A DNA stretch of 64,000 nt. It comes from Pseudaminobacter sp040045035 (GTDB lineage Bacteria > Pseudomonadota > Alphaproteobacteria > Rhizobiales > Rhizobiaceae). The stretch is taken from NCBI RefSeq assembly GCF_040045035.1, contig NZ_JBDZDS010000007.1, positions 62,001 to 126,000 of the forward strand. The letters are read 5' to 3'. The first letter of the stretch is position 1. Each line of letters begins with the position of its first letter. Below the pieces are notes generated by a model. It did no database searches. It was given only the letters and a program-made list of their open reading frames with translations, and was not told the origin of the DNA. A program made the translations under genes and the position numbers. Below, in pieces: positions 1-8,108 of the stretch.

Positions 1-96
1 CCGAATCCGCCAGAGTCATAATCTCACAATCGGATCGGGCAGGATCATCGGCGCATCGATCGTATCCCACCAACAATCCGACCCTGACGACCCCGG

Positions 97-1005
97 TTAC
101 GACCTTCTCATCTTGGGATCGAGCGCATCGCGCAGGCCGTCGCCGATCAGGTTGATGGCCAGCACGGTGATCAGGATCGCCAGACCGGGAAGCGTCACCA
201 CCCACCAGGCCCGCAGGATGAACTCGCGCGCTTCGGCAAGCATCGTTCCCCATTCAGGCGTCGGCGGCTGTGCGCCCATGCCGAGGAAGCCGAGTGCGGC
301 CGCATCGAGGATTGCGCTCGAGAAAGACAATGTCGCCTGGACGTTGAGCGGCGCGAAGCAGTTCGGTAGGATGGTCTTGAACATCAGGCGAAACGGGCCG
401 GCGCCCGCGACCTTGGCCGCCACCACATAGTCGCGCGATTTTTCAGCCATCACCGCAGCGCGGGTGAGGCGCACGAAATGCGGCTGATAAACCAAGGCGA
501 TGGCAATCATGGCATTGGTCAGGCCGGGTCCCAATACAGCCACCAGAACCAAGGCCAGCAGCAGAGAAGGAAATGCCAGGATGATGTCCATGAGGCGCAT
601 GATCACGGTGTCGACCCAGCCGCGAAAGTAGCCGGCGATCATCCCGAAAAGAACACCAAAAAACACTGCGACGGTGGTCACGATGACGCCGATGAACAGC
701 GAATAGCGCGCGCCAAAGATCAGCCGCGATAGCATGTCGCGACCGACTGCGTCCGTCCCGAGCAGGAAATTCGCGTTGCCGCCCTGCTGCCATGCGGGGG
801 GCAACAGGGCGGCTTCTCGATATTGCTCACTCGGCGCGTAGGGCGCAATAAGGGGCGCCAGCAGTGTGATGAAAATGATCCCGACGAAGATAACCAGGCC
901 TGCTACGGCACCGCGATTCTCGGAGAAATAAAACCAGAACTCGGCCAGTCGCGCGCGACGCGAGATGTCGATGGAGGCCGGAACGGAAGCAGCGGCGTTT
1001 GTCAT
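97..1005 (-). CDS. Dpp/Opp-type ABC transporter permease (DppC-like)
   Basis: Inner-membrane permease of a peptide/nickel-type ABC importer, 302 aa. The first membrane helix lies near residues 30-50 (VAGLVIFVGIIFITLLAPL). The family hallmark LGTDAVGRDMLSRL follows, and the cytoplasmic EAA loop (AAKVAGAGPFRLMFKTILPN) sits near residue 210. A C-terminal DALDPKMRRS ending is typical of DppC. The ATG at 1005 was chosen over a longer in-frame extension because GAGGAGGGG stands just upstream and the gene then follows the DppB-like gene by 11 bp. It is the last gene of a binding protein-permease-permease operon. No ATPase gene lies in the window, so it may be further downstream past the left edge. 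The substrate is not deducible; peptides or peptide-like compounds are expected for the family. Confidence 0.93.
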   Translation of the reverse strand: MTNAAASVPASIDISRRARLAEFWFYFSENRGAVAGLVIFVGIIFITLLAPLIAPYAPSEQYREAALLPPAWQQGGNANFLLGTDAVGRDMLSRLIFGARYSLFIGVIVTTVAVFFGVLFGMIAGYFRGWVDTVIMRLMDIILAFPSLLLALVLVAVLGPGLTNAMIAIALVYQPHFVRLTRAAVMAEKSRDYVVAAKVAGAGPFRLMFKTILPNCFAPLNVQATLSFSSAILDAAALGFLGMGAQPPTPEWGTMLAEAREFILRAWWVVTLPGLAILITVLAINLIGDGLRDALDPKMRRS

Positions 1006-1016
1006 GTCGCCCCTCC

Positions 1017-2021
1017 TCAGTGCCTGATACGGGGGTTGATGAAGCCATAAAGCACGTCGACGATCAGGTTCACCAGGATGACGAGGCCGGCAATGATCAG
1101 CAACGCTCCCTGGATGACCGGGTAGTCTCGGCGGAATACCGAGTCGACCAGCCATTTGGCGATCCCCGGCCATGAAAAAATGGTCTCGGTCAGGATCGCG
1201 CCCGCCATGGCTACGCCTACCTGCAGGCCGATGGTGGTCACCACGGGTATCATCGCGTTGCGAAGCGCATGTATTCCGACCACACGGAACGCGGACAGGC
1301 CCTTGGCGCGCGCGGTGCGCACATAGTCCTCGCCCAGCACTTCCAGCATGGCCGAGCGCGTCTGCCGCGCGATGACCGCCAGCGGGACCGTACAGAGAAC
1401 GATGGATGGCAAGATGAGGTGGTTGACCGCGGACTTGAAGGCGCCCGACTGACCCGACAGCAAGGAATCGATCAGCATGAAACCGGTGACCGAGGGGAAA
1501 TAATAGGCCAGATCGATGCGACCCGACACAGGCGTCCAATGGAGGACGCCGCCGAACAGGATGATAAGGAAGAGCCCCCACCAGAAGATCGGCATCGAAT
1601 AGCCGACGAGGGCCGTGCTCATCATCGCCTGGTCGACCAGGGAACCACGCTTGACAGCGGCAATAACGCCGGCAGGCACGCCAAGCATCACGGCCAGGAG
1701 AATGGCACAGGCGGAGAGTTCGAGCGTCGCCGGGAAAAGCTGCAGGAACTGGGTAAGGACCGGCTCCTTGCTCACGATGGAGGTGCCGAAATCTCCATGC
1801 AGCACGTCCCATATATAGTTGAGGTACTGGATGACCATTGGCCGGTCCATGCCCAGCGCATGCGTGATTTCCGCGTGCCGCTCGGGCGTCATGGCGTGCT
1901 GGCCCGATAGAAGCATGACCGGATCCCCCGGCAGCAGCCTAACGAACGAGAAGGCAATGATGGACACGCCGATGAAGGTCGGGATGAGAACCATCACCCG
2001 CCCTAGAAAAAAGCGAAACAT
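1017..2021 (-). CDS. Dpp/Opp-type ABC transporter permease (DppB-like)
   Basis: Permease of 334 aa, partner of the DppC-like permease just downstream. The N-terminus (FFLGRVMVLIPTFIGVSII) and LLPGDPVMLLSG are hallmarks of the DppB family. The EAA-type loop occurs near residue 235 (YVRTARAKGLSAFRVVGIH), and the protein ends DVLYGFINPRIRH, as is usual. The ATG has AAGGAT about 6 bases upstream. Transcription runs from the binding-protein gene, across a hairpin, into this gene. Assignment to the family is firm; the substrate is unknown. Confidence 0.94.
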   Translation of the reverse strand: MFRFFLGRVMVLIPTFIGVSIIAFSFVRLLPGDPVMLLSGQHAMTPERHAEITHALGMDRPMVIQYLNYIWDVLHGDFGTSIVSKEPVLTQFLQLFPATLELSACAILLAVMLGVPAGVIAAVKRGSLVDQAMMSTALVGYSMPIFWWGLFLIILFGGVLHWTPVSGRIDLAYYFPSVTGFMLIDSLLSGQSGAFKSAVNHLILPSIVLCTVPLAVIARQTRSAMLEVLGEDYVRTARAKGLSAFRVVGIHALRNAMIPVVTTIGLQVGVAMAGAILTETIFSWPGIAKWLVDSVFRRDYPVIQGALLIIAGLVILVNLIVDVLYGFINPRIRH

Positions 2022-2076
2022 TCGGAATCCTTGTTCCCCGGTGATCGGCTTTGCCGCCGATTTCTGTCATACGGCT

Positions 2077-2107
2077 ACAGGGGCGCCCGCGCGGCGGGCG
2101 CCCCTGT
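2077..2107 (-). terminator. Perfect hairpin between binding-protein and permease genes
   Basis: Arms ACAGGGGCGCCCGC and GCGGGCGCCCCTGT (14 bp, perfect) with a 3-base loop, 18 bp after the binding-protein stop codon and 55 bp before the dppB-like start. There is no strong U-run, so it could be an mRNA-stabilising or partial-termination element that keeps binding protein in excess over permeases. Confidence 0.7.
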
Positions 2108-2125
2108 TCCGTTCAATTTTCAGCA

Positions 2126-3721
2126 TCAATCCGCGAGATCGACGCCTTCGAACGAATGCGTACCAAGGGGGTTCATGACATAGCCGGTGACCTTGTTGGA
2201 CATCGGTACGACCACGAGGGAATGGTCGATGGTGACCCAAGGCGCCTCATTCTTGAACACAGCCTGCGCCTCCTGGTAGAGCTTGCTGCGTTCTTCCTGG
2301 CCATCCGCCTCCTTGGCTTTCACGACAATATCGTTGAACTCCTTGTTGCACCAGGCGGCGATGTTGTTGCTGCCAACCGCATCGCAGCCGAGCAGCGTGT
2401 GGAGGAAGTTGTCCGGATCGCCATTGTCGCCCGTCCAGCCGGCCATGACTGCACCATCATGATTGGGGTCACGGGCGCGCTTGAGATATTCCGCCCACTC
2501 GTAAGAAACGATTTCGACCTTCACCCCAACCTTATCGAGGTCCGCTTGCATAAGCTCGGCGGCGCGGCGGGCATTCAGCATGTAGGGGCGCGCGACAGGC
2601 ATCGCCCAGATCTTCATCGACAGGTCCTTAATACCGGCCTCGTCGAGCGCCTTCTTGGCCGCTTCCGGATCATAGACATCTTCCTTCGACGATTCGTCAT
2701 AAGACCACATCGTCGGCGGGATGGGGTTCTTGGCGACCGTCGCCGCACCCTGGAACACCATGTCCACGATCGCCTGCTTGTTGATCGCCATGTTCAGGGC
2801 GCGCCGAACCTCGGGCCTGTCGAACGGAGCCTGCGTCGTGTTGTAGGCGAGATAGCCGACGTTCAGGCCCTCCTGCTCCATCACGGTCAGGTTCGTATCC
2901 GCCTTCAGCACCGCCACGTCGGCAGCATTCGGATAGGGGTATATCTGGCACTCGCCTGCCTGCAGCTTCTGCATGCGCACCGAAGCGTCGGTGGTGATGG
3001 CAAAGACCAGATCGTCAATTTTCTGCTTGCCGTTCCAGTAGTCCGGGTTGGCCTTGTAGCGGATAACAGCGTCCTGCTGGTAGTTCACGAAGGAGAAGGG
3101 ACCGGTGCCGAGCGGCATCAGGTTCATCTGGTTCATCTTGCCGTCGGCCTGCAGCTTGTCGGCATATTCCTTCGACAGGATGGAAGCGAAATCCATGCCC
3201 AGATTCGCCAGGAAGGGCGCTTCCTTGCGCTTCAGGACGAACCGGACCGTCATGTCGTCGACCTTGTCGATCGAAGCGATGAGATCGGGCAGGCCCATGC
3301 CTGAGAGATACTCCCAGGAGGCACCGGCAACGTAGCTGTACCACGGATCGTCGGTCTTCAGCTGCCGCTCGAAGGAGAAGATCACGTCATCGGCGTTCAT
3401 CGTGCGGGTGGGGGCGAAGAAGTCAGTCGTCTGGAACTTCACGTCCGGCCGAAGCTTGAACGTATACTGCAGGCCGTCATCGGAAACCGACCAGCTTTCA
3501 GCCAGACCTGGCTGGATTTCGGTGGTTCCCGGCTTGAACTCGACGAGGCGGTTGTACACCGGACGCGATACGGCGTCGAAAGTGGTGCCACTCGTATACA
3601 GGCCCGGATCGAAACCTTCCGGCGACCCCTCCGAACAATAGACCAGCGTCTTGGCGCTGGCGATGCCGCTTATCATAGTCGCCGCCAGCAGCGCCGACGC
3701 GAAAATTGACTTCCGTATCAT
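2126..3721 (-). CDS. Periplasmic peptide-type ABC binding protein (SBP family 5)
   Basis: Extracytoplasmic solute-binding protein of the DppA/OppA family, 531 aa. It starts with a Sec signal peptide (MIRKSIFASALLAATMISG, cleavage after IASA). The family-5 signature follows: KTLVYCSEGSPEGFDP, then PGLAESWSVSDDGLQYTF and GTGPFSFVNYQ further along. The annotated ATG was chosen because AAGAAGGGG precedes it and because residues further upstream would spoil the signal peptide. It is the first gene of the operon with the two permeases. EGFDP and the overall layout resemble true dipeptide-binding proteins, but specificity cannot be read from sequence. Confidence 0.94.
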   Translation of the reverse strand: MIRKSIFASALLAATMISGIASAKTLVYCSEGSPEGFDPGLYTSGTTFDAVSRPVYNRLVEFKPGTTEIQPGLAESWSVSDDGLQYTFKLRPDVKFQTTDFFAPTRTMNADDVIFSFERQLKTDDPWYSYVAGASWEYLSGMGLPDLIASIDKVDDMTVRFVLKRKEAPFLANLGMDFASILSKEYADKLQADGKMNQMNLMPLGTGPFSFVNYQQDAVIRYKANPDYWNGKQKIDDLVFAITTDASVRMQKLQAGECQIYPYPNAADVAVLKADTNLTVMEQEGLNVGYLAYNTTQAPFDRPEVRRALNMAINKQAIVDMVFQGAATVAKNPIPPTMWSYDESSKEDVYDPEAAKKALDEAGIKDLSMKIWAMPVARPYMLNARRAAELMQADLDKVGVKVEIVSYEWAEYLKRARDPNHDGAVMAGWTGDNGDPDNFLHTLLGCDAVGSNNIAAWCNKEFNDIVVKAKEADGQEERSKLYQEAQAVFKNEAPWVTIDHSLVVVPMSNKVTGYVMNPLGTHSFEGVDLAD

Positions 3722-4047
3722 TAAAGCCCCTTCTTGTTTTCTGCCGACCCCTCCAGGCTCGAGCGCTGGCATATAAGCACCTTTTTCCGGCTTTGGAACT
3801 CCCTCTGTCGGACGCTGGTTCACGGATGCACTTCAGCGACCAAAACAAGGCGCCGAGGCCCATTGAGTCCAGAAGCCGCGTGACGAGAATAAGAAGGACG
3901 AGGCTCACTCCAGAGCTTGCGGCCTTCTGCCGAGTTGACCTGATGCGATTCGCGTGCGTTGCCGCCAGCATGAACCACAGATGTCGTGTCTGGATGGCGA
4001 TCCAGCTTGTCGCTCGGCCCGTCGCGGCCACTGGGCCTGAGAGCGCT
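3722..4047. other. Non-coding or decayed stretch
   Basis: Upstream region of the binding-protein gene. Open frames exist on both strands, but none gives a recognisable protein. It should contain the operon promoter; no convincing -35/-10 pair was identified. Confidence 0.4.
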
Positions 4048-4341
4048 TCACAGGCCTGAAAAGTGGCAGGCGACCTTGCGGCCGAGCCGGTGCTCTACAA
4101 AGCCGGGCGCTCCGCGGTTGTCCTCCGATCGATACCAGAGCTCGAATTGGCATTGATCTGATTCCCGGAAACTGGACCGTTCGGAATTGGAGTTTTCCGC
4201 TGTAATTTCCCGGTTGGGGGAGGAGCGGAGAGCGATGAAGGCGCCGCAGGCCGCCACCGCCGGGTGCTTGTAGAACGCGTCCTCGACCTCGATGGACGAA
4301 ATATTCTCGCCGCCCGAGATTATGATCGGACCTAAAATCAT
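4048..4341 (-). pseudogene. Fragment of AMP-dependent acyl-CoA ligase C-terminal domain
   Basis: The first 38 codons (about 4227-4341) read IISGGENISSIEVEDAFYKH followed by PAVAACG. This is the conserved hinge and C-terminal subdomain motif of acyl-CoA synthetases (AMP-binding enzymes), where GGENI/S-x-x-E-V-E is diagnostic. The rest of the frame no longer matches that family and ends GRKVACHFSGL, which resembles the C-terminal tail of Opp/Dpp ABC ATPases. Both ends of a real ligase are missing. I read it as a chimeric remnant left by deletion, not an expressed gene. Confidence 0.65.
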
Positions 4342-4556
4342 GACGCTGCAATAAGTTCGGGGCGGTGCGCAAGCCGCCTAGACAGAATCACTGCCCGGCC
4401 AGATGCGTCGTGGCAACGATGCTGGCGCGAGAAATGTCGCCGACCAGTTGGCAAGCTGGAAGCGGTGAACGGCAGCTTGCAGATCTTTGGTTGACCGCGG
4501 CCAGTTGCGTCGACATCTCCAGGACTTCATCGGCGCCTGTAATTTCGGTCGTCGCC
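4342..4556. other. Unassigned gap downstream of the symporter
   Basis: Short gap after the symporter stop codon. Frames are open on both strands but nothing is recognisable. Confidence 0.3.
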
Positions 4557-5867
4557 TCAAACCGCTTGCCGCGGTGCAATCACTGCTGTGCTGGCCGTAA
4601 CCGTGCATACGCTGGCAAGGGTCATGAACGTATTGGAGACTGTATCTACCGCTACAAACAAAGCGAAGGCCGCCTCGAAAGGTAACTTGAGATAGCCGCA
4701 CAGTATCGACATTTGGGAAATGATCACCAGCCCTGCCATCCCAGTCGTCGTCAGCGCAAGCAGGGCGGAAGATACGCCGATGAGGGCGAAGTCCGCGACC
4801 GAGAGGGGGCGGCCATAGAGCTGGGCGATGAAAATCGTGCCTGTAACATACAGAAGGATCGGCCCGGTGCGCAGCAGCGCGGCTTGCAGCGGGGCGAGCA
4901 GTTCGACGACGACCTGATTGAACTGCAAGCGTTCCACCAGCAATTCGATCATCCAGGGAATGGAAGCGACCGTCGAACGCGTCGTAATCGCGACCATGAT
5001 CAGCGGTTGATAGGCTTTGACAGCCGCCCACAGGCTCGTCCCGGTCCTGACGGCGACGATGATGCTGGACGCAACCACAAAAAAGACCGTCGAAAGCCCG
5101 ACGACCATCAGAAACCGCGCCATCAGCTTGATTGGCTCGGGACCCACCGATGCGGTCTGATCAGCGATGAGGATGAAGGTTGCGAACGGCAGCGCCCAGA
5201 TGAACCAGTTCGTTAGGATGATGCAGGCCCTGTAGACCGCGTCCAATCCTTGAGCGAGGCTCAACGACGACTGCTTCGGTACCTGGCCCGCGGCAAGACC
5301 AAACACAAGGCAGAAAAGCAGCACCTGGATCGTTTCGCCGTTGGCCAGCGCACCAAACACATTGCTGGGTACAAGATTGAGGATGATGGACAGCAAGCCT
5401 TTCGGCCGCTCCGCCTCGGTTGGAGAGGCCAGGGTCAGCTCCAGATCCGTCGACACGTGCCCTTGGGAGTTTATGAACTTTCCAAGTTCGATGCGTGACT
5501 GCGGATCGCCGATTTCACCCGGCTGCAGGATCAGCGACAACGTTCCACTGAGCAGCACTGCCACGAACGAGACCACGAGCACTGCGATGCCGACGCGGCC
5601 GAGATACTTCACCGATTGCGGATCCTGCATCATCGAGGTGATCGAGAAGATCACGGAGGCGACAAGCAGCGGCAGGACCACCATCTTCAGGAGATTGAGA
5701 TAGGCGTGAGCCAGCGGAGTCAACGCCCGTGCGGTATCGGGAAAATACAGACCGCACGCGATCCCCAGGCCGATGAGCAGAACGGTTGTTAGTGGCGAAC
5801 GAAGAACACGCTTGAGCAGTCCGCTAAGGCTGAACTCGCTTGCCGGATTCGAGTCGATGGCTGCCAT
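4557..5867 (-). CDS. Dicarboxylate/amino acid:cation symporter (DAACS family)
   Basis: Integral membrane secondary transporter of 436 aa with about eight hydrophobic segments, the usual length for GltP/DctA-type proteins. The N-terminal LAHAYLNLLKMVVLPLLVAS is typical. The first hairpin loop reads TTRSTVASIPWMIE, equivalent to the SSxxTLP region. The last core helix carries AVDTVSNTFMTLASV, where DctA has D-x-x-x-R-T-x-x-N. The usual Arg is absent here, which argues against plain C4-dicarboxylates. The start lies 3 bp after the stop of a periplasmic binding protein gene, so both are cotranscribed. The family is clear; the substrate is unknown and may be set by the partner binding protein. Confidence 0.88.
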   Translation of the reverse strand: MAAIDSNPASEFSLSGLLKRVLRSPLTTVLLIGLGIACGLYFPDTARALTPLAHAYLNLLKMVVLPLLVASVIFSITSMMQDPQSVKYLGRVGIAVLVVSFVAVLLSGTLSLILQPGEIGDPQSRIELGKFINSQGHVSTDLELTLASPTEAERPKGLLSIILNLVPSNVFGALANGETIQVLLFCLVFGLAAGQVPKQSSLSLAQGLDAVYRACIILTNWFIWALPFATFILIADQTASVGPEPIKLMARFLMVVGLSTVFFVVASSIIVAVRTGTSLWAAVKAYQPLIMVAITTRSTVASIPWMIELLVERLQFNQVVVELLAPLQAALLRTGPILLYVTGTIFIAQLYGRPLSVADFALIGVSSALLALTTTGMAGLVIISQMSILCGYLKLPFEAAFALFVAVDTVSNTFMTLASVCTVTASTAVIAPRQAV

Positions 5868-5870
5868 GGA

Positions 5871-6719
5871 TCAGGCGCCCGTGTCCGCGCGGTAGCGCGC
5901 GATGATTTCATCCGTCTTTACGGATACGCCGTTGCGCGCCAGATCCAGGTAAAGGTCGGCGAACGCCGCCAGATGCGAGGCGTCGGGCCGGATGCCGATG
6001 GCCAAGGTGTCAGTCTTGTCCGTCAGCGTGATGGAGCGGGCGACCACGGTCAGGGACGGGTCGTCGACGAGCAGTTTCTTGATCTCAAAATCGTCCCTGT
6101 AGGCCATGTCGAGCGTCTCATCGCGCACGGCATCGATCATTGACGACCAGTCGCCGAACTCGCGGATGCTGGCGTTGGGGAAATTGGTCGAGGCGAATTC
6201 TGCGAAGGCGGAGTGGGCGATAACCCCGATCTCGCCATTGAAGTCTCGCACCACGTCGTCAGCTGGTCGGCCATCCGCTATGTGCGCGAACCGCACCCGG
6301 TTGGTGATCAACCCGTGGTGCAAGACGCCATAGGGTTGCGAATAGCGAATGGTGCGCCCGCGCTTGAGCGTGCGGCTCAGCTTGCAGATCGCGATGTCGG
6401 CTTCTCCGGCGGCGAGGCGGGCGACGGCGTCGTCGAATGTCGTGGCCGAGCGGTCGAAAGTCGGGGCGACCTGCAGCGCGGCGGCGAGGCCGTGCGCCAT
6501 CTCGACGTCGAGGCCGCTTTCATCGCCGGTTGCGTCGGTGAAGAAAGGGCGTGTGGCAAATCTCGGCATGGCGAAGCGGAGATTCCCACGCGCGACGATC
6601 TCGTTGACGTCGTCGCCCCTGTCGATTGCTGCAAAAGCCCGTGGAGCCGCGGCGGCAAAGACCGCCCCGGCGAGAAGGTTCCGGCGGGAAACCAGTCTCT
6701 GCGACCAGCCTGAACTCAT
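5871..6719 (-). CDS. Periplasmic solute-binding protein, family 3 (amino-acid type)
   Basis: 282 aa. A twin-arginine-like signal (RLVSRRNLLAGAVFAAAAPR) precedes a bacterial extracellular solute-binding family 3 domain. Seen features are GNLRFAMPRFATRPFF, GLDVEMAHGLAAAL, and FDDAVARLAAGEADIAICKL, followed by TLKRGRTIRYSQPY where the second lobe begins. Such proteins normally feed polar amino-acid ABC importers, but no ABC genes are nearby. Instead the gene is 3 bp upstream of a DAACS symporter gene. The ATG at 6719 was chosen because it places the signal peptide at the N-terminus; a longer frame exists upstream. Confidence 0.88.
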   Translation of the reverse strand: MSSGWSQRLVSRRNLLAGAVFAAAAPRAFAAIDRGDDVNEIVARGNLRFAMPRFATRPFFTDATGDESGLDVEMAHGLAAALQVAPTFDRSATTFDDAVARLAAGEADIAICKLSRTLKRGRTIRYSQPYGVLHHGLITNRVRFAHIADGRPADDVVRDFNGEIGVIAHSAFAEFASTNFPNASIREFGDWSSMIDAVRDETLDMAYRDDFEIKKLLVDDPSLTVVARSITLTDKTDTLAIGIRPDASHLAAFADLYLDLARNGVSVKTDEIIARYRADTGA

Positions 6720-6918
6720 GATACGCCTCTTGGCCGCGCCTATTGCGACGCCGTATTCACATTCCAGAATGCGCTGAACATCGTCTGGCACATGACTCTC
6801 GAATGTTGACACTATTCGCAGAGGGTTAAGAAATGCTGGCATCGCCGATGTTGTCTGCATCGAATGCGCCTTTGTCGCAAACTGGTTGATGTAATGCGAA
6901 CGATCAGCTGGCGCGCCC

Positions 6919-7262
6919 TCAAGCAACGAGAATTTCGAACTGCTCGGCCAGTGACGGTGCTGTATTGGAGGCGCATCTTGCCTGCCGCTTCCTCACCATA
7001 TGTACCATCTCGATGCCGAACAGGATGGTAGCGGCACAGGCGAACGACTTGAAGCCGAGCATGGATCTGATTCGTCGTTTGACGCGCCGATGATCCTGCT
7101 CGATGCGGTTGTTCAAGTATTGGCTTTGCCGGATACGGATCGGCTTCAGCGGTCGTCGGGATCGATCCTGTAACCGGTTCTCCCCATCGCAGGCAACGAT
7201 TGCTTCTCGGTTCGTTTGACTGCAGTCAATGACGATGCGTTCCGGCGCACCATCATTAAACG
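6919..7262 (-). mobile_element. IS6-family transposase remnant (C-terminal third)
   Basis: On the minus strand the frame reads ERIVIDCSQTNREAIVACD, then RPLKPIRIRQSQYLNNRIEQ, then RVKRRIRSMLGFKSF, which is the DDE-domain end of IS6/IS26-like transposases. The region before the ERIVID motif (the first two thirds of the protein) is missing, and the gene ends with a natural stop at 6919. It is inactive. A second, diverged IS6 remnant lies at 11206-11482 in the opposite orientation. Confidence 0.85.
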
Positions 7263-7322
7263 TTGGTCAGCAATCGACACCAACATCCAACGCCTAGCGA
7301 CGACGGACCCACAAGAATTGTC

Positions 7323-7343
7323 GATTGTTAACAATTAACAATC
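7323..7343. promoter_or_regulatory. Inverted repeat, likely GntR operator
   Basis: Perfect 9-bp arms GATTGTTAA and TTAACAATC with a CAA spacer. The inner 12 bp ATTGTTAACAAT is itself a palindrome. It lies 31 bp upstream of the GntR-family start codon, suiting autoregulation. The short symmetric AT-rich form fits FCD-type GntR operators; binding is inferred. Confidence 0.6.
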
Positions 7344-7374
7344 ATGCTAGAAGCGCGGTTAAGAGGTAGTAGCT

Positions 7375-8040
7375 ATGAAGATCGACAAACTTAGCTTTGC
7401 GGACCGCGCGACCGATCAGTTGCGCGGCGAGATCGTCCACGGGCGCCTCATCCCCGGTGCCAGGCTCACCGAGGTCGACCTTGCCACACAACTCGGCACC
7501 AGTCGGGGGACGGTCCGCGCGGCCTTGTCCGCGCTTGAGGCCGAAGATCTGATTGTCAAGCAGCCCTATACCGGCTGGGCGGTGCGTGACATCTCCGAAA
7601 AAGAGCTCTGGGAGACTTACACCCTGCGCTGTGCACTTGAGGGGCTTGCCGCGCGGCTGATCGCCGGCGCGCTAAATGCCGAGGTACAGAACGCATTGAA
7701 CGTGGCCTTCGAACGCCTCCAGCAAGCAGAAGAAAGCGGCAACAGTGGCGAGCGCGTTGATGCCGACCTCGGTTTTCACCGCACACTGGTGAACCTTGCC
7801 GGCCACGACAGCCTGTCGCGGCAGTATTTCGGCCTCTCCAACAAATTCGAATGGCTCTATCGCTGGTCTGAGAACCACTGGCCGAGCCGCATCGATCTGA
7901 CGAGCTGGCACCGGCCAATCATCGACGCGATCCTTTCAGGCGACCCGAATGCGGCCGAGCGGGCCATCAGAGAGCATGGCGAAAGCAGCCTTGCCGACGA
8001 CCTGCGCGATTTTACCGAACTGCGCCGGCAGTCGGCCTGA
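7375..8040 (+). CDS. GntR-family transcriptional regulator (FadR/FCD subfamily)
   Basis: 221 aa cytoplasmic repressor-type protein. The N-terminal winged helix-turn-helix (residues about 8-75) shows LRGEIVHGRLIPGARLTE, LATQLGTSRGTVRAALSALE and the wing. The C-terminal FCD ligand-binding domain (about 80-215) has LRCALEGLAARL, DLGFHRTLVNLAGH and HRPIIDAILSGD, with the Asp/His metal-site positions of FCD proteins. The ATG has AAGAGGT upstream. It is followed by an ABC binding-protein gene and a threonine aldolase gene on the same strand, so it probably controls them in response to their substrate. Confidence 0.92.
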   Translation: MKIDKLSFADRATDQLRGEIVHGRLIPGARLTEVDLATQLGTSRGTVRAALSALEAEDLIVKQPYTGWAVRDISEKELWETYTLRCALEGLAARLIAGALNAEVQNALNVAFERLQQAEESGNSGERVDADLGFHRTLVNLAGHDSLSRQYFGLSNKFEWLYRWSENHWPSRIDLTSWHRPIIDAILSGDPNAAERAIREHGESSLADDLRDFTELRRQSA

Positions 8041-8108
8041 TGCTGATCAGCATGGCCTCCAAGATTTGATCGAGAAACAAGTCAGACGTGGCGAGAGGGA
8101 GGAATAGT

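Noticed and set aside
97..1812. DppC-like permease as a 571-residue protein
   Set aside because: The first half is a shadow of the DppB-like gene in another frame; the real start has a strong ribosome site at 1005.
2051..3304. 417-codon plus-strand open frame
   Set aside because: Antisense to the binding-protein gene at 2126-3721, whose signal peptide and family motifs are clear.
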